Below are positions 1 through 9,385 of a stretch of 64,000 nucleotides of DNA, piece by piece (position 1 is the stretch's first letter; every line of letters starts with the position of its first letter). The DNA lies in contig NZ_CDPP01000006.1 of the NCBI RefSeq assembly GCF_000829905.1, positions 310,001 through 374,000 on the forward strand, read 5' to 3'. The notes under the pieces are model-generated. The model was not told where the DNA came from. It was given only the letters and a program-made list of their open reading frames with translations, and did no database searches. A program made the position numbers and the translations under genes. This DNA comes from Beduini massiliensis (GTDB lineage: Bacteria > Bacillota_I > Bacilli_A > Erysipelotrichales > Coprobacillaceae).

Positions 1-99
1 TACTTCTTCGTAAAGTTTATAAAAATCTACCGGTTTCTTCTTTTTAGACATTAAATCATAAGCAATGTCTAACATCGAATTTTGACTCATTTCTTGCAT
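1..99 (-). CDS. rpoE: RNA polymerase delta subunit RpoE, N-terminal part
   Basis: The first 33 codons of a gene that continues beyond the window edge. The peptide begins MQEMSQNSMLDIAYDLM and carries KKKKPVDFYKLYEEV, which fits the winged-helix N-terminus (HARE-HTH) of the delta subunit. In Bacillota this subunit stimulates RNA polymerase recycling and promoter selectivity. The start at 99 is chosen because AAGGAG lies 8-9 nt upstream; the alternative Met at codon 4 would be too far away. The ribosome binding site overlaps the argS stop codon (TAAGGAG), so the two genes are probably translationally coupled. Only the N-terminus is visible, so the acidic C-terminal tail typical of RpoE cannot be checked. 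Confidence 0.8.
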   Translation of the reverse strand, partial: MQEMSQNSMLDIAYDLMSKKKKPVDFYKLYEEV

Positions 100-111
100 A
101 ACCTTATCTCC

Positions 112-1773
112 TTACATTTTGTCAGGTGCTTCAACACCAATTAAATTCAAAGCATTCTTTAAAGTGATTTTCGTCGCTTCCACTAACGCTAAGCGCTGAG
201 CACTTAACGCTTTATTTTCGCTGTCCAATACTTTGCATTCTCCATAGAAGCTATGGAAAAGCTGTGCTAGTTTCTGAATATAGTTCGCGATTTTATGCGG
301 TGTACGATTTTTTGCACTGTCAATGATTTCATTTCTGAATTCATTAATATGTTTCACTAATTCAATTTCTTTTTCTTCTACTATTAAATCATATTGCGAC
401 GCCTTGTCAATATGAAGTTTCTTAGCTTGTGCCATGATTGAACACATTCTGGCATGTGCATACTGCGCATAGAAAACCGGATTATCATTTGACTGACTCT
501 TGGCCAGATCCAAATCAAAATCGAATCGGCTGCTGGCTGCTTTGCACACGAAGAAATAACGTGTAGCGTCTACCCCGATTTCTTCAACCAAATCACGAAT
601 CGTAACAGCATTCCCTGTACGTTTTGACATCTTGACTTCCTGCCCGTCTTGGATCATTCTGACCATTTGGATAATGTCGATTTCTAACTGATCGGCATTA
701 TAGCCTAAGGCTTGGACAGCAGCTTTCATACGAGCAATATAGCCATGATGATCTGCACCTAATAAATCGACTAAATAATCGTATCCGCGATTAAACTTAT
801 CTAAATGATAGGCGATGTCCGGTGTCAAATACGTATAGCTTCCATCACTTTTAATTAAGACACGATCTTTATCATCACCAAAAGCTGTGGATCTTAGCCA
901 TAAAGCGCCTTCTTCTTTATAGGTATATCCTTTTTCATTCAATTTATCCAATGCCGGCTGAATGCGTTCTTCTTCATAAAGACGTGTTTCCGGATACCAT
1001 ACATCATAAGATACTCTGAATTCCTGTAAAATATCCTTGATTTTCTGCAATTCGTATTTTACGCCGATATCTCTGAATTGCTGACGCACCTCTTCATAAT
1101 CACTATTTACAAAACGGTCCCCGAATTCTTCTTTCATTTTTTCGGCGATATCAATGATATCTTTACCATGATACCCATCTTCCGGCAAGTCTACTTCTTT
1201 ACCAAATGCCTGTAAGTAACGAGCAAATAATGAAGCCGCTAAATTATTAATCTGATTTCCGGCATCGTTGATATAATACTCTCTTGTAACTTCATACCCA
1301 GCCGCATCTAAGATACGACAGATACTGTCTCCTACAGCCGCTCCTTTTGCATGCCCTAAATGAAGATCTCCGGTAGGATTGGCAGAAACGAATTCAACAT
1401 CGTATTTAATGCCTTTTCCAAAATCCGTACGGCCATATTGATCGCCTTCGCTGATGACTTCCCCAATGATTGATGTCATCGATGCTTTATGTACAAATAA
1501 ATTAATGAAGCCCGGACCGGCAATCTCCACTTTTGTGATTAAATCTTTATTTGTTTCCAAACTATTCACGATAGCTTGAGCAATTTCACGTGGGTTTCTT
1601 TTCAATTTTTTCGTAAGCTGCATCGCAATATTTGAAGAATAATCCCCATGAGTCGTGTCTCTAGGAATTTCAATAACGATATTATCTGCTTCGATTGTAT
1701 CTAATAAACCACTTTTAATGACGCTCTCCGCCAATAACTGTTTAAGGGCTGTTTCTATTTTATTAATAGCCAT
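112..1773 (-). CDS. argS: Arginyl-tRNA synthetase
   Basis: Class I aminoacyl-tRNA synthetase that charges tRNA-Arg with arginine in the cytoplasm. Of 553 residues, the N-terminal ~100 form the Arg-specific additional domain. This is followed by the HIGH-type motif in ANPTGDLHLGHAKG and, further on, KMSKRTG; the C-terminal ~120 residues are the helical anticodon-binding domain with the typical FYAQYAHAR segment. The start at 1773 is preferred over an in-frame Met nine codons upstream because AGGAGG sits 7 nt before it. The gene lies between ywiB and rpoE, a gene neighbourhood seen in other Bacillota. A separate promoter precedes it. No T-box leader is visible. Confidence 0.97.
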   Translation of the reverse strand: MAINKIETALKQLLAESVIKSGLLDTIEADNIVIEIPRDTTHGDYSSNIAMQLTKKLKRNPREIAQAIVNSLETNKDLITKVEIAGPGFINLFVHKASMTSIIGEVISEGDQYGRTDFGKGIKYDVEFVSANPTGDLHLGHAKGAAVGDSICRILDAAGYEVTREYYINDAGNQINNLAASLFARYLQAFGKEVDLPEDGYHGKDIIDIAEKMKEEFGDRFVNSDYEEVRQQFRDIGVKYELQKIKDILQEFRVSYDVWYPETRLYEEERIQPALDKLNEKGYTYKEEGALWLRSTAFGDDKDRVLIKSDGSYTYLTPDIAYHLDKFNRGYDYLVDLLGADHHGYIARMKAAVQALGYNADQLEIDIIQMVRMIQDGQEVKMSKRTGNAVTIRDLVEEIGVDATRYFFVCKAASSRFDFDLDLAKSQSNDNPVFYAQYAHARMCSIMAQAKKLHIDKASQYDLIVEEKEIELVKHINEFRNEIIDSAKNRTPHKIANYIQKLAQLFHSFYGECKVLDSENKALSAQRLALVEATKITLKNALNLIGVEAPDKM

Positions 1774-1811
1774 TATCTGACCTCCTATCAAAATACACAC
1801 AAATATACACT

Positions 1812-1840
1812 ATAATAAAACAAAATGATCTCATAGTCAA
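1812..1840 (-). promoter_or_regulatory. Sigma-A type promoter for argS
   Basis: Read on the minus strand: -35 TTGACT (1835-1840), 17 nt spacer, -10 TATTAT (1812-1817). It lies in the ywiB-argS gap about 40 nt upstream of the argS start, so argS-rpoE can be transcribed independently of ywiB. Confidence 0.7.
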
Positions 1841-1879
1841 AGAAAAAATAAATTTTCTTCTATTTATCAATAAAAAAGA

Positions 1880-2266
1880 TCAACTAGCAGGCAGCCAGTG
1901 GATCTGCATATAGATATTTGAAATGCATTCCTCTTCTTGAAATAAACGATATTTTATTTTTAAGCGTTCTTCATTTAACTCCAAGACATCTAAATGTGTG
2001 ATCAGACCCAGCATTCCATAAGGGGTCTGATAGCTGTTTTCAATCTTTTTTTTAATTTCCAAATGAAGTTTGCTTTCCCCTTGCCTCAAATCTAAACAGC
2101 CATTTTCAACATCAATTTCAAAAACGATTTTTTCTTTTGATTCAAAATAAATATTGGTATGACCGTCTCGTTCATGAATTGTGCCGCTCGCACTGATCTC
2201 AACACTGTTCTTATCGTCCCCATTGACCATAATGCTTTTATATTTTATCCTAACAAACTTATACAT
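1880..2266 (-). CDS. ywiB: DUF1934 (YwiB-like) beta-barrel protein
   Basis: A 128-residue cytoplasmic protein matching the DUF1934/YwiB family in size, predicted beta-rich character and position directly upstream of argS. The family has a calycin-like small barrel, but its biochemical role is not established. Visible features are alternating charged and hydrophobic strands (for example GTIHERDGHTNIYFES and SYQTPYGMLGLITH, the latter a family-typical region). The start is taken at the ATG at 2266, preceded by GGTGAT; an in-frame GTG three codons upstream is possible. Family assignment is by pattern and context, without a database search. Confidence 0.75.
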   Translation of the reverse strand: MYKFVRIKYKSIMVNGDDKNSVEISASGTIHERDGHTNIYFESKEKIVFEIDVENGCLDLRQGESKLHLEIKKKIENSYQTPYGMLGLITHLDVLELNEERLKIKYRLFQEEECISNIYMQIHWLPAS

Positions 2267-2323
2267 TTTTATCACCAGTGAATATTATACACGAAATTAT
2301 CCAAAATAAAAGCAGGTGATAAA

Positions 2324-4243
2324 ATGAAAAAGTTTACGAAAATCATGATTTGTATTATTCTTACGCTTGTCGCTTTATTAATCAGTGCTTATATCATTGC
2401 TTTTTTATCAAGCAAACCGTCTATCGGAAAGAGCTCATATTTGGAAATGTATGACAATAAAGGGGAAATCTTTTATCAGGCTAACCATGAAAACAGTGGC
2501 AGCTATGTCAGTTTAGAAGAGATTTCTCCATTATTTATCGACAGTATCATTGCGATCGAAGATCGTAATTTTTATCAGCATCATGGTTTTGATCTGACCG
2601 GTATTATCCGTGCCATCACGAATAATGTAACATCGGATACAACTCAAGGAGCCAGTACCATTACCCAGCAGTATGCACGTAATCTTTTTCTGACAAATGA
2701 AGTCACATATAAAAGAAAAATCGAAGAAGCAATCTATGCGATGCAGATTGAAACCCATTATTCTAAAGATCAGATCTTAGAAGGGTATGTCAATACAATC
2801 TATTTTGGACATGGTGTTTATGGGATAGAAAATGCCGCAAAGTTTTATTTCAATAAATCTGCCAGTGAACTCAATCTTTTAGAAAGTGCGATGCTTGCCG
2901 GAGTAATCAACGGACCTAATATTTATTCTCCGTTAATTTCACCCCAAGACGCAAAAGACAGGCAGCAGGTTGTCTTAGCTGCTTTATTAAAACAAGGAAA
3001 GATCGATCAGGCAACCTATGATCAAAGTATACTACAAGAGACACCTTTAAATACAGACAATAATCCCTTTATGGACACTACCCTCTACTATTATAAAGAT
3101 ACTGTCATTAACGAATTAAAGGAATTGGGTTTTTATGAAAAAGACTATATCAATCAAGGGTTGAAAATCTATACAACGATGGATGCCGCTGCACAAAATG
3201 AAATGAGCAGCAGCGTGAATAATCGCATGACAAATGAACAACTTCAATGTTCTGCGATTGCGATTGAACCTTACACCTTTAAGATTTTGGCATTAACCGG
3301 TGGAAAAGATTATCAAGATTCACAGTTTAATCGTGCCACGGATGCTTCTCGTCAAGTAGCTTCCACAATTAAACCGCTTCTTTATTATATTGCCTTAAAA
3401 CAGGGATTTGATCCTACGACCAGTTTTATCAGTGAACCCACTAAATTTAAACTCGCCAGCGGTAAAGAATATGCACCCACGAATTTTGGCAATCTCTATG
3501 CATTCGATAAGATTACACTCGCCTGTGCAGTGGGATTATCCGATAATATTTATGCAATGAAAACGCATCTTTTCTTAGGCGAAGATGTCTTAACCAATCA
3601 ATTGAAACAATTTGGTTATACGCATATTTCTCCCGATGCCTCTTTAGCGTTGGGAACCTTTACCGGATCTGTATATGATATCGCTCAAATCTATGCCGCG
3701 TTTGCTTCGGAAGGATTATATGATAAACCTTACAGTATTGAACGTATCGAAGATCAGCAGGGAAATGTCCTTTATCAGCATTCCAGCAAACCAACCCAAT
3801 TATTAGATAAAACGACTTGTCTTGTATTAAGTCAGTTATTAACAGCACCCTTTGATGATAAATGCATCCTTTACAGTAATCCTACACTATTAAATTACAA
3901 ACGCGCTCAGGTGTTTGCCGGAAAGAGCGGAACCAGTGACTATGACAGTTTAGTGGTCGGCTACAATCAAAAAGTGGTGTGTGCCACTTGGGTTGGCTTT
4001 GATGATAATACAAACTTAGATAATTATGATGATCGTGTGGTGGCAAAGGATATTTGGTATGATCTAACCAATCTCTATGTCACCGACTCTTGGTACAAAC
4101 CAAATGATGATATCGAAGAAAGAATCATTGACCCTATCACCGGCAAGTCAACGCCAAACGGCAGTCTCTATTGGTTCAAACGTGAATCTTCAACTAAAAT
4201 CGTTAACGCTGCACCTAATCAAGAACAGCCGCTTGATCAATAA
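2324..4243 (+). CDS. Class A penicillin-binding protein (transglycosylase/transpeptidase)
   Basis: Bifunctional peptidoglycan synthase of 639 residues, anchored by one N-terminal transmembrane helix (about residues 5-28) with the catalytic domains outside. The GT51 glycosyltransferase domain shows catalytic Glu79 in AIEDRNFYQHHG, then GASTITQQ, KIEEAIYAMQIE and ILEGYVNTIYFG. The transpeptidase domain shows the S-x-x-K box STIK (Ser347, Lys350), the S-x-N box SDN and the K-T/S-G box KSGTS. The C-terminus is short, without PASTA or FN3 domains. A ribosome binding site AGGTGAT precedes the ATG. It is divergent from ywiB and ends at a strong terminator, so it is monocistronic. It is probably of the PBP1A type; the exact subclass cannot be settled here. 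Confidence 0.93.
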   Translation: MKKFTKIMICIILTLVALLISAYIIAFLSSKPSIGKSSYLEMYDNKGEIFYQANHENSGSYVSLEEISPLFIDSIIAIEDRNFYQHHGFDLTGIIRAITNNVTSDTTQGASTITQQYARNLFLTNEVTYKRKIEEAIYAMQIETHYSKDQILEGYVNTIYFGHGVYGIENAAKFYFNKSASELNLLESAMLAGVINGPNIYSPLISPQDAKDRQQVVLAALLKQGKIDQATYDQSILQETPLNTDNNPFMDTTLYYYKDTVINELKELGFYEKDYINQGLKIYTTMDAAAQNEMSSSVNNRMTNEQLQCSAIAIEPYTFKILALTGGKDYQDSQFNRATDASRQVASTIKPLLYYIALKQGFDPTTSFISEPTKFKLASGKEYAPTNFGNLYAFDKITLACAVGLSDNIYAMKTHLFLGEDVLTNQLKQFGYTHISPDASLALGTFTGSVYDIAQIYAAFASEGLYDKPYSIERIEDQQGNVLYQHSSKPTQLLDKTTCLVLSQLLTAPFDDKCILYSNPTLLNYKRAQVFAGKSGTSDYDSLVVGYNQKVVCATWVGFDDNTNLDNYDDRVVAKDIWYDLTNLYVTDSWYKPNDDIEERIIDPITGKSTPNGSLYWFKRESSTKIVNAAPNQEQPLDQ

Positions 4244-4275
4244 AGGCTATTAAGAATGAAATAGCCTTTTATTTC
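4242..4275 (+). terminator. Rho-independent terminator of the penicillin-binding protein gene
   Basis: Perfect 10-bp stem AAAGGCTATT / AATAGCCTTT (4242-4251 / 4260-4269) with an 8-nt loop and a following T-rich run. The stem begins within the stop codon. Confidence 0.85.
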
Positions 4276-4368
4276 AGTCAAAATAAATCATATTTATGAC
4301 TGTTTGATAATTAATTTGAAATATTTTGATTGTTTTTGATTGACTTATTGATTGAACAGTCATACAAT
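4275..4368 (+). promoter_or_regulatory. Promoter and candidate FruR operators of the fru operon
   Basis: The promoter is TTGACT (4340-4345), 17 nt spacer, TACAAT (4363-4368). Three copies of a CAGTCA/TGACTG half site flank and enter it: 4275-4280, 4297-4302 (inverted) and 4357-4362. The last pair extends to a perfect 9-bp inverted repeat, ATGACTGTT (4296-4304) / AACAGTCAT (4355-4363), whose right arm touches the -10 box. Inference: these are the binding sites for the adjacent DeoR-type repressor. Confidence 0.6.
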
Positions 4369-4391
4369 AGGACTGAAAGTGGTGGTTATAG

Positions 4392-5141
4392 ATGATAACA
4401 GAAAAAAGACATGATTATATTTTAAAAGAATTACAGAAAAACAAAAGTGTGAGTGTCGTTGATCTGGTAGAGCGGATCGGAGCTTCAGAATCTACGATCC
4501 GACGTGACTTATTAGAACTCGATCAGCAAGGGTTATTAAAAAGAGTTCATGGCGGTGCCGTCATCCTCGATAAAAAAAATGTTTTAGTAGAAAACCCATT
4601 GAGCGAAAGACAGCTTCAGCATGAACAAGAAAAACAAGCAATTGCTTATCGTGCCAGTCAGTTTATCGAAAAAAACGATATTGTATATATCGATTCCGGT
4701 TCAACAACCTTAAAATTATTGGATTATCTTCAGGAAAAAAACGCAACCTATATAACAAACGGCCTTCTCCATGCTCATATCTTAGCCGTTCATGGCTTTA
4801 AAGTCATTTGCATCGGCGGAGAGATTCGTGGGATTACCGGTGGCTGTGTGGGCAGCCGAGCAATTAGTGAAGTTTCTCGCTATCATTTTACCAAAGGTTT
4901 TTTTGGTACGAATGGCACAGATAGTGAATATGGTTTTACTACACCGGACAGTGAAGAAGCTTCTATGAAAGAAACTGCATTTAACCGCTGCGAGAAAAGG
5001 TACGTCCTTTGCGATCACAGCAAATTTAATAAAATCAGCCCCGTTCACTTTGCCAATATTGAAGATGCCATCATCATCACGGATTACTGTGATCACGCAG
5101 AATTAAAAAATATGACCCTAATCGAGGAGGTTTCAAAATGA
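4392..5141 (+). CDS. fruR: DeoR-family fructose operon repressor FruR
   Basis: A 249-residue transcription factor. The N-terminal DeoR winged helix-turn-helix (residues ~1-58, with SVSVVDLVERIGASESTIRRD) precedes a sugar-phosphate sensing domain of the DeoR C-terminal type (YIDSGSTTLKLLDYL, then the GGEIRGITGGCVG region). In homologous operons FruR represses fruRKA and is released by fructose 1-phosphate or 1,6-bisphosphate. Here it is the first gene of a three-gene operon and overlaps fruK by four bases (ATGA). The ribosome binding site is weak (GGTGG). Autoregulation is likely given the half-site repeats in its promoter. Confidence 0.9.
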   Translation: MITEKRHDYILKELQKNKSVSVVDLVERIGASESTIRRDLLELDQQGLLKRVHGGAVILDKKNVLVENPLSERQLQHEQEKQAIAYRASQFIEKNDIVYIDSGSTTLKLLDYLQEKNATYITNGLLHAHILAVHGFKVICIGGEIRGITGGCVGSRAISEVSRYHFTKGFFGTNGTDSEYGFTTPDSEEASMKETAFNRCEKRYVLCDHSKFNKISPVHFANIEDAIIITDYCDHAELKNMTLIEEVSK

Positions 5142-6058
5142 TATATACGATAACCTTTAATGCATCATTAGACTATATCATGCAAGTTCCTGATTTTAAA
5201 GAAGGAGAAACCAACCGCTCCGTCAAAGAAGACATGTATCCCGGCGGAAAAGGTTTCAATGTGTCAACGATCTTGCAGCGCTTAGGCTATCAAAATACTG
5301 CCTTGGGTTTCATTGCTGGCTTTACCGGTCAGCAAATCAAAAAAGAATTAACTCAACGTGGTTTCATCTGTGACTTATGCGAATTAGAAACAGGGCTGTC
5401 ACGTATCAATATTAAAATGAAAGGTCAAAAAGAAACGGAAATAAATGGGAATGGTCCATATATTTCATCTGGTAAGTTAGCAGAACTAATGGATAAGATG
5501 GATACCATGAAAAAAGGCGATACTTTGATTTTAGCCGGAAGTATTCCTTCTTCATTACCCGATGATATGTATGAAAAGATCATGGCTCATTTAAAGGATA
5601 AAGAAGTACGTATTTTAGTAGATGCGACAAAACAATTATTATTGAATGTCCTGCCATACCGACCATTTTTAATCAAACCCAATCATCGTGAATTAGAAGA
5701 AATTTTTCAAACCGAAATCAACGATCAAACTGAATTGATCAGCTACGCAAAAAAACTTCAGGAACGAGGTGCTATGAACGTCTTAGTCTCACTTGGTAAA
5801 GAGGGGGCGCTCCTTATTGCCAATGATCAACACGTATACTACTGTCCCGGAGCAAAGGGAACTTTAATCAATTCCGTAGGCAGTGGAGATTCGATGGTTG
5901 CCGGTTTCCTAGCAGGATATTTAAAACATCAGGATTACAGTGAAGCCCTGCGTCTTGGAAGTGCCTGTGGGGGTGCAACAGCTTTCAGCAAGGACCTCGC
6001 ATTAAAAGAAACCATTGATGAGGTGTATCAGCAATTAAAAACGGAGGTAATACAATAA
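5138..6058 (+). CDS. fruK: 1-phosphofructokinase
   Basis: PfkB/ribokinase-family kinase of 306 residues that phosphorylates fructose 1-phosphate, the product of FruA, to fructose 1,6-bisphosphate. The N-terminal substrate-binding signature YPGGKGFNVS and the C-terminal anion-hole/catalytic motif NSVGSGDSMVAGF are both present; Ser replaces the more usual Ala in GAGD. AGGAGG precedes the start. The start overlaps fruR, and the stop overlaps the fruA start by one base (TAATG), so all three genes are tightly coupled in one transcript. Confidence 0.95.
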   Translation: MIYTITFNASLDYIMQVPDFKEGETNRSVKEDMYPGGKGFNVSTILQRLGYQNTALGFIAGFTGQQIKKELTQRGFICDLCELETGLSRINIKMKGQKETEINGNGPYISSGKLAELMDKMDTMKKGDTLILAGSIPSSLPDDMYEKIMAHLKDKEVRILVDATKQLLLNVLPYRPFLIKPNHRELEEIFQTEINDQTELISYAKKLQERGAMNVLVSLGKEGALLIANDQHVYYCPGAKGTLINSVGSGDSMVAGFLAGYLKHQDYSEALRLGSACGGATAFSKDLALKETIDEVYQQLKTEVIQ

Positions 6059-7950
6059 TGAACATCCTAGATTTATTAAAAAGTGTATCCGTTGATATTC
6101 ATGCAGAAGTCAATACTAAAGACCAAGCAATTGATCACTTGGTCAATTTAATGAATAATCAAGGAAATTTAAAAGATAAAGAAGTCTACAAGCAAGGTAT
6201 TTATGCTCGTGAAGAATTGAGTACTACCGGGATTGGTGAAGGTATTGCCATTCCTCATGCCCAAAGCGAAACGGTAACGGCACCCGGATTAGCGGCAATG
6301 GTCGTTAAAAATGGGGTGGATTACCAGTCATTGGATCAGCAGCCGGCATATTTATTCTTTATGATCGCAGTACCTAAAACCGGGGGAAATGAACATCTTT
6401 CAATCTTGGCAATGCTTTCGCAAATGCTGATGGATACTGAATTTAAAGATAAGCTTATCAATGCAAAAGATAAAGAAGCGTTCTTAGCCCTGATCAGCGA
6501 AAAAGAAGCCAGTCAAAGAAAAAAAGAAGAAACAAAAAACCAAGAACAAAACGCTTCTAATCAGTCTTATCGCTTATTAGCCGTAACTGCTTGTCCAACC
6601 GGTATTGCTCATACTTATATGGCAGCCGAAGCTTTGGAAGAAAAAGCGAAACAAATGGGAATATCGATTAAAGTCGAAACGGATGGAAGCGGTGGAGTTA
6701 AAAACGCTCCTACAGCTCAGGAAATTGCGGAATGTGAAGCGATTATCGTAGCGGCGGATAAAAATGTTGAAATGGCAAGATTTGATGGAAAACCTGTCAT
6801 TCAAGTCAAAGTATCTGATGGGATTAATAAAGCAGAAGAATTAATCAATAAAGCTATCAGCGGAAAGGCGCCGATTTATCACAGTGATCATTCTGCACAA
6901 GCTGTTGAAGAAACATCTTCTGAAGGGATCGGACGTACGATCTATAAACACTTAATGAATGGAGTATCTCACATGCTGCCATTTGTCATTGGCGGAGGAA
7001 TCTTGATTGCCTTGGCATTCTTGTTTGACGATTTTTCTATTAATCCGGCAAACTTTGGTTCCAACACTCCGTTAGCGGCTTTCTTTAAAAAAGCCGGTGA
7101 TACTGCCTTTGGTTTCATGCTGCCGATTCTAGCAGGTTACATTGCCATGTCGATTGCCGATCGTCCCGGATTAGCTGTCGGTTTTGTTGGCGGTGCTTTA
7201 GCTAATGCCGGTGGTTCCGGGTTCTTAGGGGCTCTGGTTGCCGGATTTGCTGCCGGATATTTAGTGAATGGTTTACGTCGTCTATTCGATCATTTGCCAG
7301 ATGCTTTTGAAGGATTAAAACCGGTTCTGCTTTATCCGTTCTTTGGAATCCTGCTTATGGCATTGGGGATGACCTTCTTAATCAACCCACCCATGTCCGC
7401 AATCAATAACGGTATTACCGGATTATTGAATTCAATGGGCGGTTCAAGCAAAATATTGTTAGGCATTGTCTTAGGCGGAATGATGGCGGCCGATATGGGC
7501 GGTCCCATCAACAAAGCTGCTTATGTATTCGGAACCGCATCCATTGCAACCGGAAATTATGATATCATGGCAGCTGTCATGATTGGGGGAATGGTTCCAC
7601 CATTAGCTATTGCCTTAGCAACGTTCTTCTTTAAGAATCGCTTTACTAAAAAAGAACAGCAAACAACTTTAACAAATATTATCATGGGATTTTCTTTCAT
7701 CACCGAAGGGGCGATTCCATTTGCCGCTGCTGATCCGCTGCATATACTGCCATCTTGTGTGGTGGGTTCAGCGGTAGCCGGCGGTCTGTCTATGGCATTA
7801 GGATGCACCTTGATGGCACCTCATGGCGGAATCTTCGTTATTGGGGTTATCGGTAATCCGCTCGGGTACCTTATTGCCTTAGTCGCCGGAGCAATTATCG
7901 GCATGATCATGCTTGCCTTATTAAAAAGACCACTTAAAAACGCTTCATAA
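6058..7950 (+). CDS. fruA: Fructose PTS transporter EIIABC
   Basis: Single-chain fructose permease of the phosphotransferase system, 630 residues, in the membrane. The order is EIIA (~1-145, phospho-acceptor His67 in GIAIPHAQ), a charged linker, EIIB (~172-270, phospho-Cys179 in TACPTGIAHTYMAAEAL), then EIIC (~295-630, about 8-10 hydrophobic helices and the glycine-rich conserved loops typical of the family). It imports fructose as fructose 1-phosphate for FruK. It is the last gene of the operon and ends at a terminator shared with the convergent HD gene. No catalytic residue appears to be missing. Confidence 0.96.
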   Translation: MNILDLLKSVSVDIHAEVNTKDQAIDHLVNLMNNQGNLKDKEVYKQGIYAREELSTTGIGEGIAIPHAQSETVTAPGLAAMVVKNGVDYQSLDQQPAYLFFMIAVPKTGGNEHLSILAMLSQMLMDTEFKDKLINAKDKEAFLALISEKEASQRKKEETKNQEQNASNQSYRLLAVTACPTGIAHTYMAAEALEEKAKQMGISIKVETDGSGGVKNAPTAQEIAECEAIIVAADKNVEMARFDGKPVIQVKVSDGINKAEELINKAISGKAPIYHSDHSAQAVEETSSEGIGRTIYKHLMNGVSHMLPFVIGGGILIALAFLFDDFSINPANFGSNTPLAAFFKKAGDTAFGFMLPILAGYIAMSIADRPGLAVGFVGGALANAGGSGFLGALVAGFAAGYLVNGLRRLFDHLPDAFEGLKPVLLYPFFGILLMALGMTFLINPPMSAINNGITGLLNSMGGSSKILLGIVLGGMMAADMGGPINKAAYVFGTASIATGNYDIMAAVMIGGMVPPLAIALATFFFKNRFTKKEQQTTLTNIIMGFSFITEGAIPFAAADPLHILPSCVVGSAVAGGLSMALGCTLMAPHGGIFVIGVIGNPLGYLIALVAGAIIGMIMLALLKRPLKNAS

Positions 7951-7965
7951 TGAAGCGTTATTTTA
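7939..7965. terminator. Bidirectional terminator between fruA and the HD-domain gene
   Basis: Perfect 9-bp stem AACGCTTCA / TGAAGCGTT (7939-7947 / 7951-7959); the fruA stop codon lies in the 3-nt loop. T-rich sequence follows on the plus strand and A-rich sequence precedes it, so it can serve both convergent genes. Confidence 0.75.
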
Positions 7966-9205
7966 TTTCTTTAGGATAATATACTTTTTGATCTGTTTTA
8001 TTACGCTTGCTGCGGACAATAGCGTCTACAATTTCGGATACTTCGGGAAGATCTTTCAATGTTTTTTGATCATCCATCAATATTTTAATATCTTCGATGG
8101 CGCCATCAGTTCCATAATGTTTATAGGGAATCTGACGCTGATTGTCAGTAATAATATAATAGTTGGGATCAAATCCCTTTTCTAAAGCAATCTTGGATAA
8201 CTGTTCCACTTCTTTAGGATCATGATAATCCTGATGTTTCAACAGGTGACGATCTAAAAAACGACGTGATAAATCAGATAATATCGGATCTTTGCTGTCA
8301 CTAAAGCATCTAAAATAATATTGCACTACGGATTCATCTAAATTAAGATAGTCGCGATAATCCCATTGATTCTTTAAAAACGGCAGCAGATAACGAATAT
8401 CGGTTTCAAAATCAAAACCGTCCTGATAAAGATCTTTGATGCGTTTAAACACTTGCGATAAAAGCTGTTCAAATGAACGTGCGGTAGGATGATAATACAC
8501 CTGCCAATACATATGATAACGTGCTAATATATAGTTTTCGATTGCTTGTACTCCCGAATTCTTATACACGATCTGGTGGTCTACCAAACGTAAGGTTCTT
8601 AGTATTCGTGCCAAATCAAATTGCCCATAAGTTGTTCCGCTAAAATAAGAATCACGCAATAAATAGTCCATACGATCCGCATCGATCTGACTGGATACCA
8701 TTTGCACAAGCACCTTGTTAGGGTGTTTTTTTTCAATAACTTGTGCCACATCTTTTGGTAAATCAGGATGATAACGAGTCAGAATTTGATTGACTTCTGT
8801 ATCTCCTAATATAATATCCACCGTAATCGTTTCATGATGCGTCAAAAAAACCTGCTCAAAAGAATGGGAATAAGGACCATGTCCTAAATCATGGCATAAC
8901 CCGGCACATAGCACCGTTGCCATATCATAATCACTCAAATATTGTTTAATTTCTGTTTCTTCGATCATGCGGCGAACAATCTCGTAGACCCCTAAAGAAT
9001 GGGTAAAGCGTGAATGTTCGGCACTCTGATACACCTGAAAGGTTCCGCCTAATTGTTTGATACGGCGTAAACGCTGAATCTCTCGGGTATTAATCAGCTG
9101 CCAAAACAATAAATGATTAATATGAATATAGTTATGAATCGGATCTCTAAACACACGACTGTCATGCAGCTGCAGTTTATCTAGTTTAAAATGTTCTTTA
9201 TTCAT
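7958..9205 (-). CDS. HD-domain phosphohydrolase (YwfO/dNTPase-like)
   Basis: A 415-residue cytoplasmic metal-dependent phosphohydrolase related to dNTP triphosphohydrolases and SAMHD1. The metal-binding H...HD...D pattern is visible in EHSRFTHSLGVYEIVRR (near residue 65), GLCHDLGHGPYSHSFE (near residue 105) and SSQIDADRMDYLLRDS. Substrate is likely a nucleotide; in related Bacillota proteins dNTP hydrolysis has been described, but the substrate here is inferred. The start at 9205 follows GAGGTGGG; an upstream in-frame Met lacks a good ribosome binding site. It is monocistronic and convergent with fruA. Confidence 0.85.
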   Translation of the reverse strand: MNKEHFKLDKLQLHDSRVFRDPIHNYIHINHLLFWQLINTREIQRLRRIKQLGGTFQVYQSAEHSRFTHSLGVYEIVRRMIEETEIKQYLSDYDMATVLCAGLCHDLGHGPYSHSFEQVFLTHHETITVDIILGDTEVNQILTRYHPDLPKDVAQVIEKKHPNKVLVQMVSSQIDADRMDYLLRDSYFSGTTYGQFDLARILRTLRLVDHQIVYKNSGVQAIENYILARYHMYWQVYYHPTARSFEQLLSQVFKRIKDLYQDGFDFETDIRYLLPFLKNQWDYRDYLNLDESVVQYYFRCFSDSKDPILSDLSRRFLDRHLLKHQDYHDPKEVEQLSKIALEKGFDPNYYIITDNQRQIPYKHYGTDGAIEDIKILMDDQKTLKDLPEVSEIVDAIVRSKRNKTDQKVYYPKEIK

Positions 9206-9328
9206 TTTCCCACCTCGCTCTTTATACTTATTATACATGAAAGTTTCTCTTTCTTCTTTATATTTGTTTTACTTTTTCTTATTTTATTTACGCTATACCG
9301 GCAAAATTTGCTTTTTTATCGAGCCACT

Positions 9329-9357
9329 TTAAAAACAGACATAGAACATGATATAAT
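9329..9357 (+). promoter_or_regulatory. Extended -10 promoter of the purine nucleoside phosphorylase gene
   Basis: TGATATAAT at 9349-9357 is a full extended -10 (TGnTATAAT). The -35 region at 9329-9334 is poor, as is common with extended -10 promoters. It lies about 30 nt upstream of the start codon at 9386. Confidence 0.6.
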
Positions 9358-9385
9358 ACTAAAAAAGAATAAAGGAGAAAAATCG

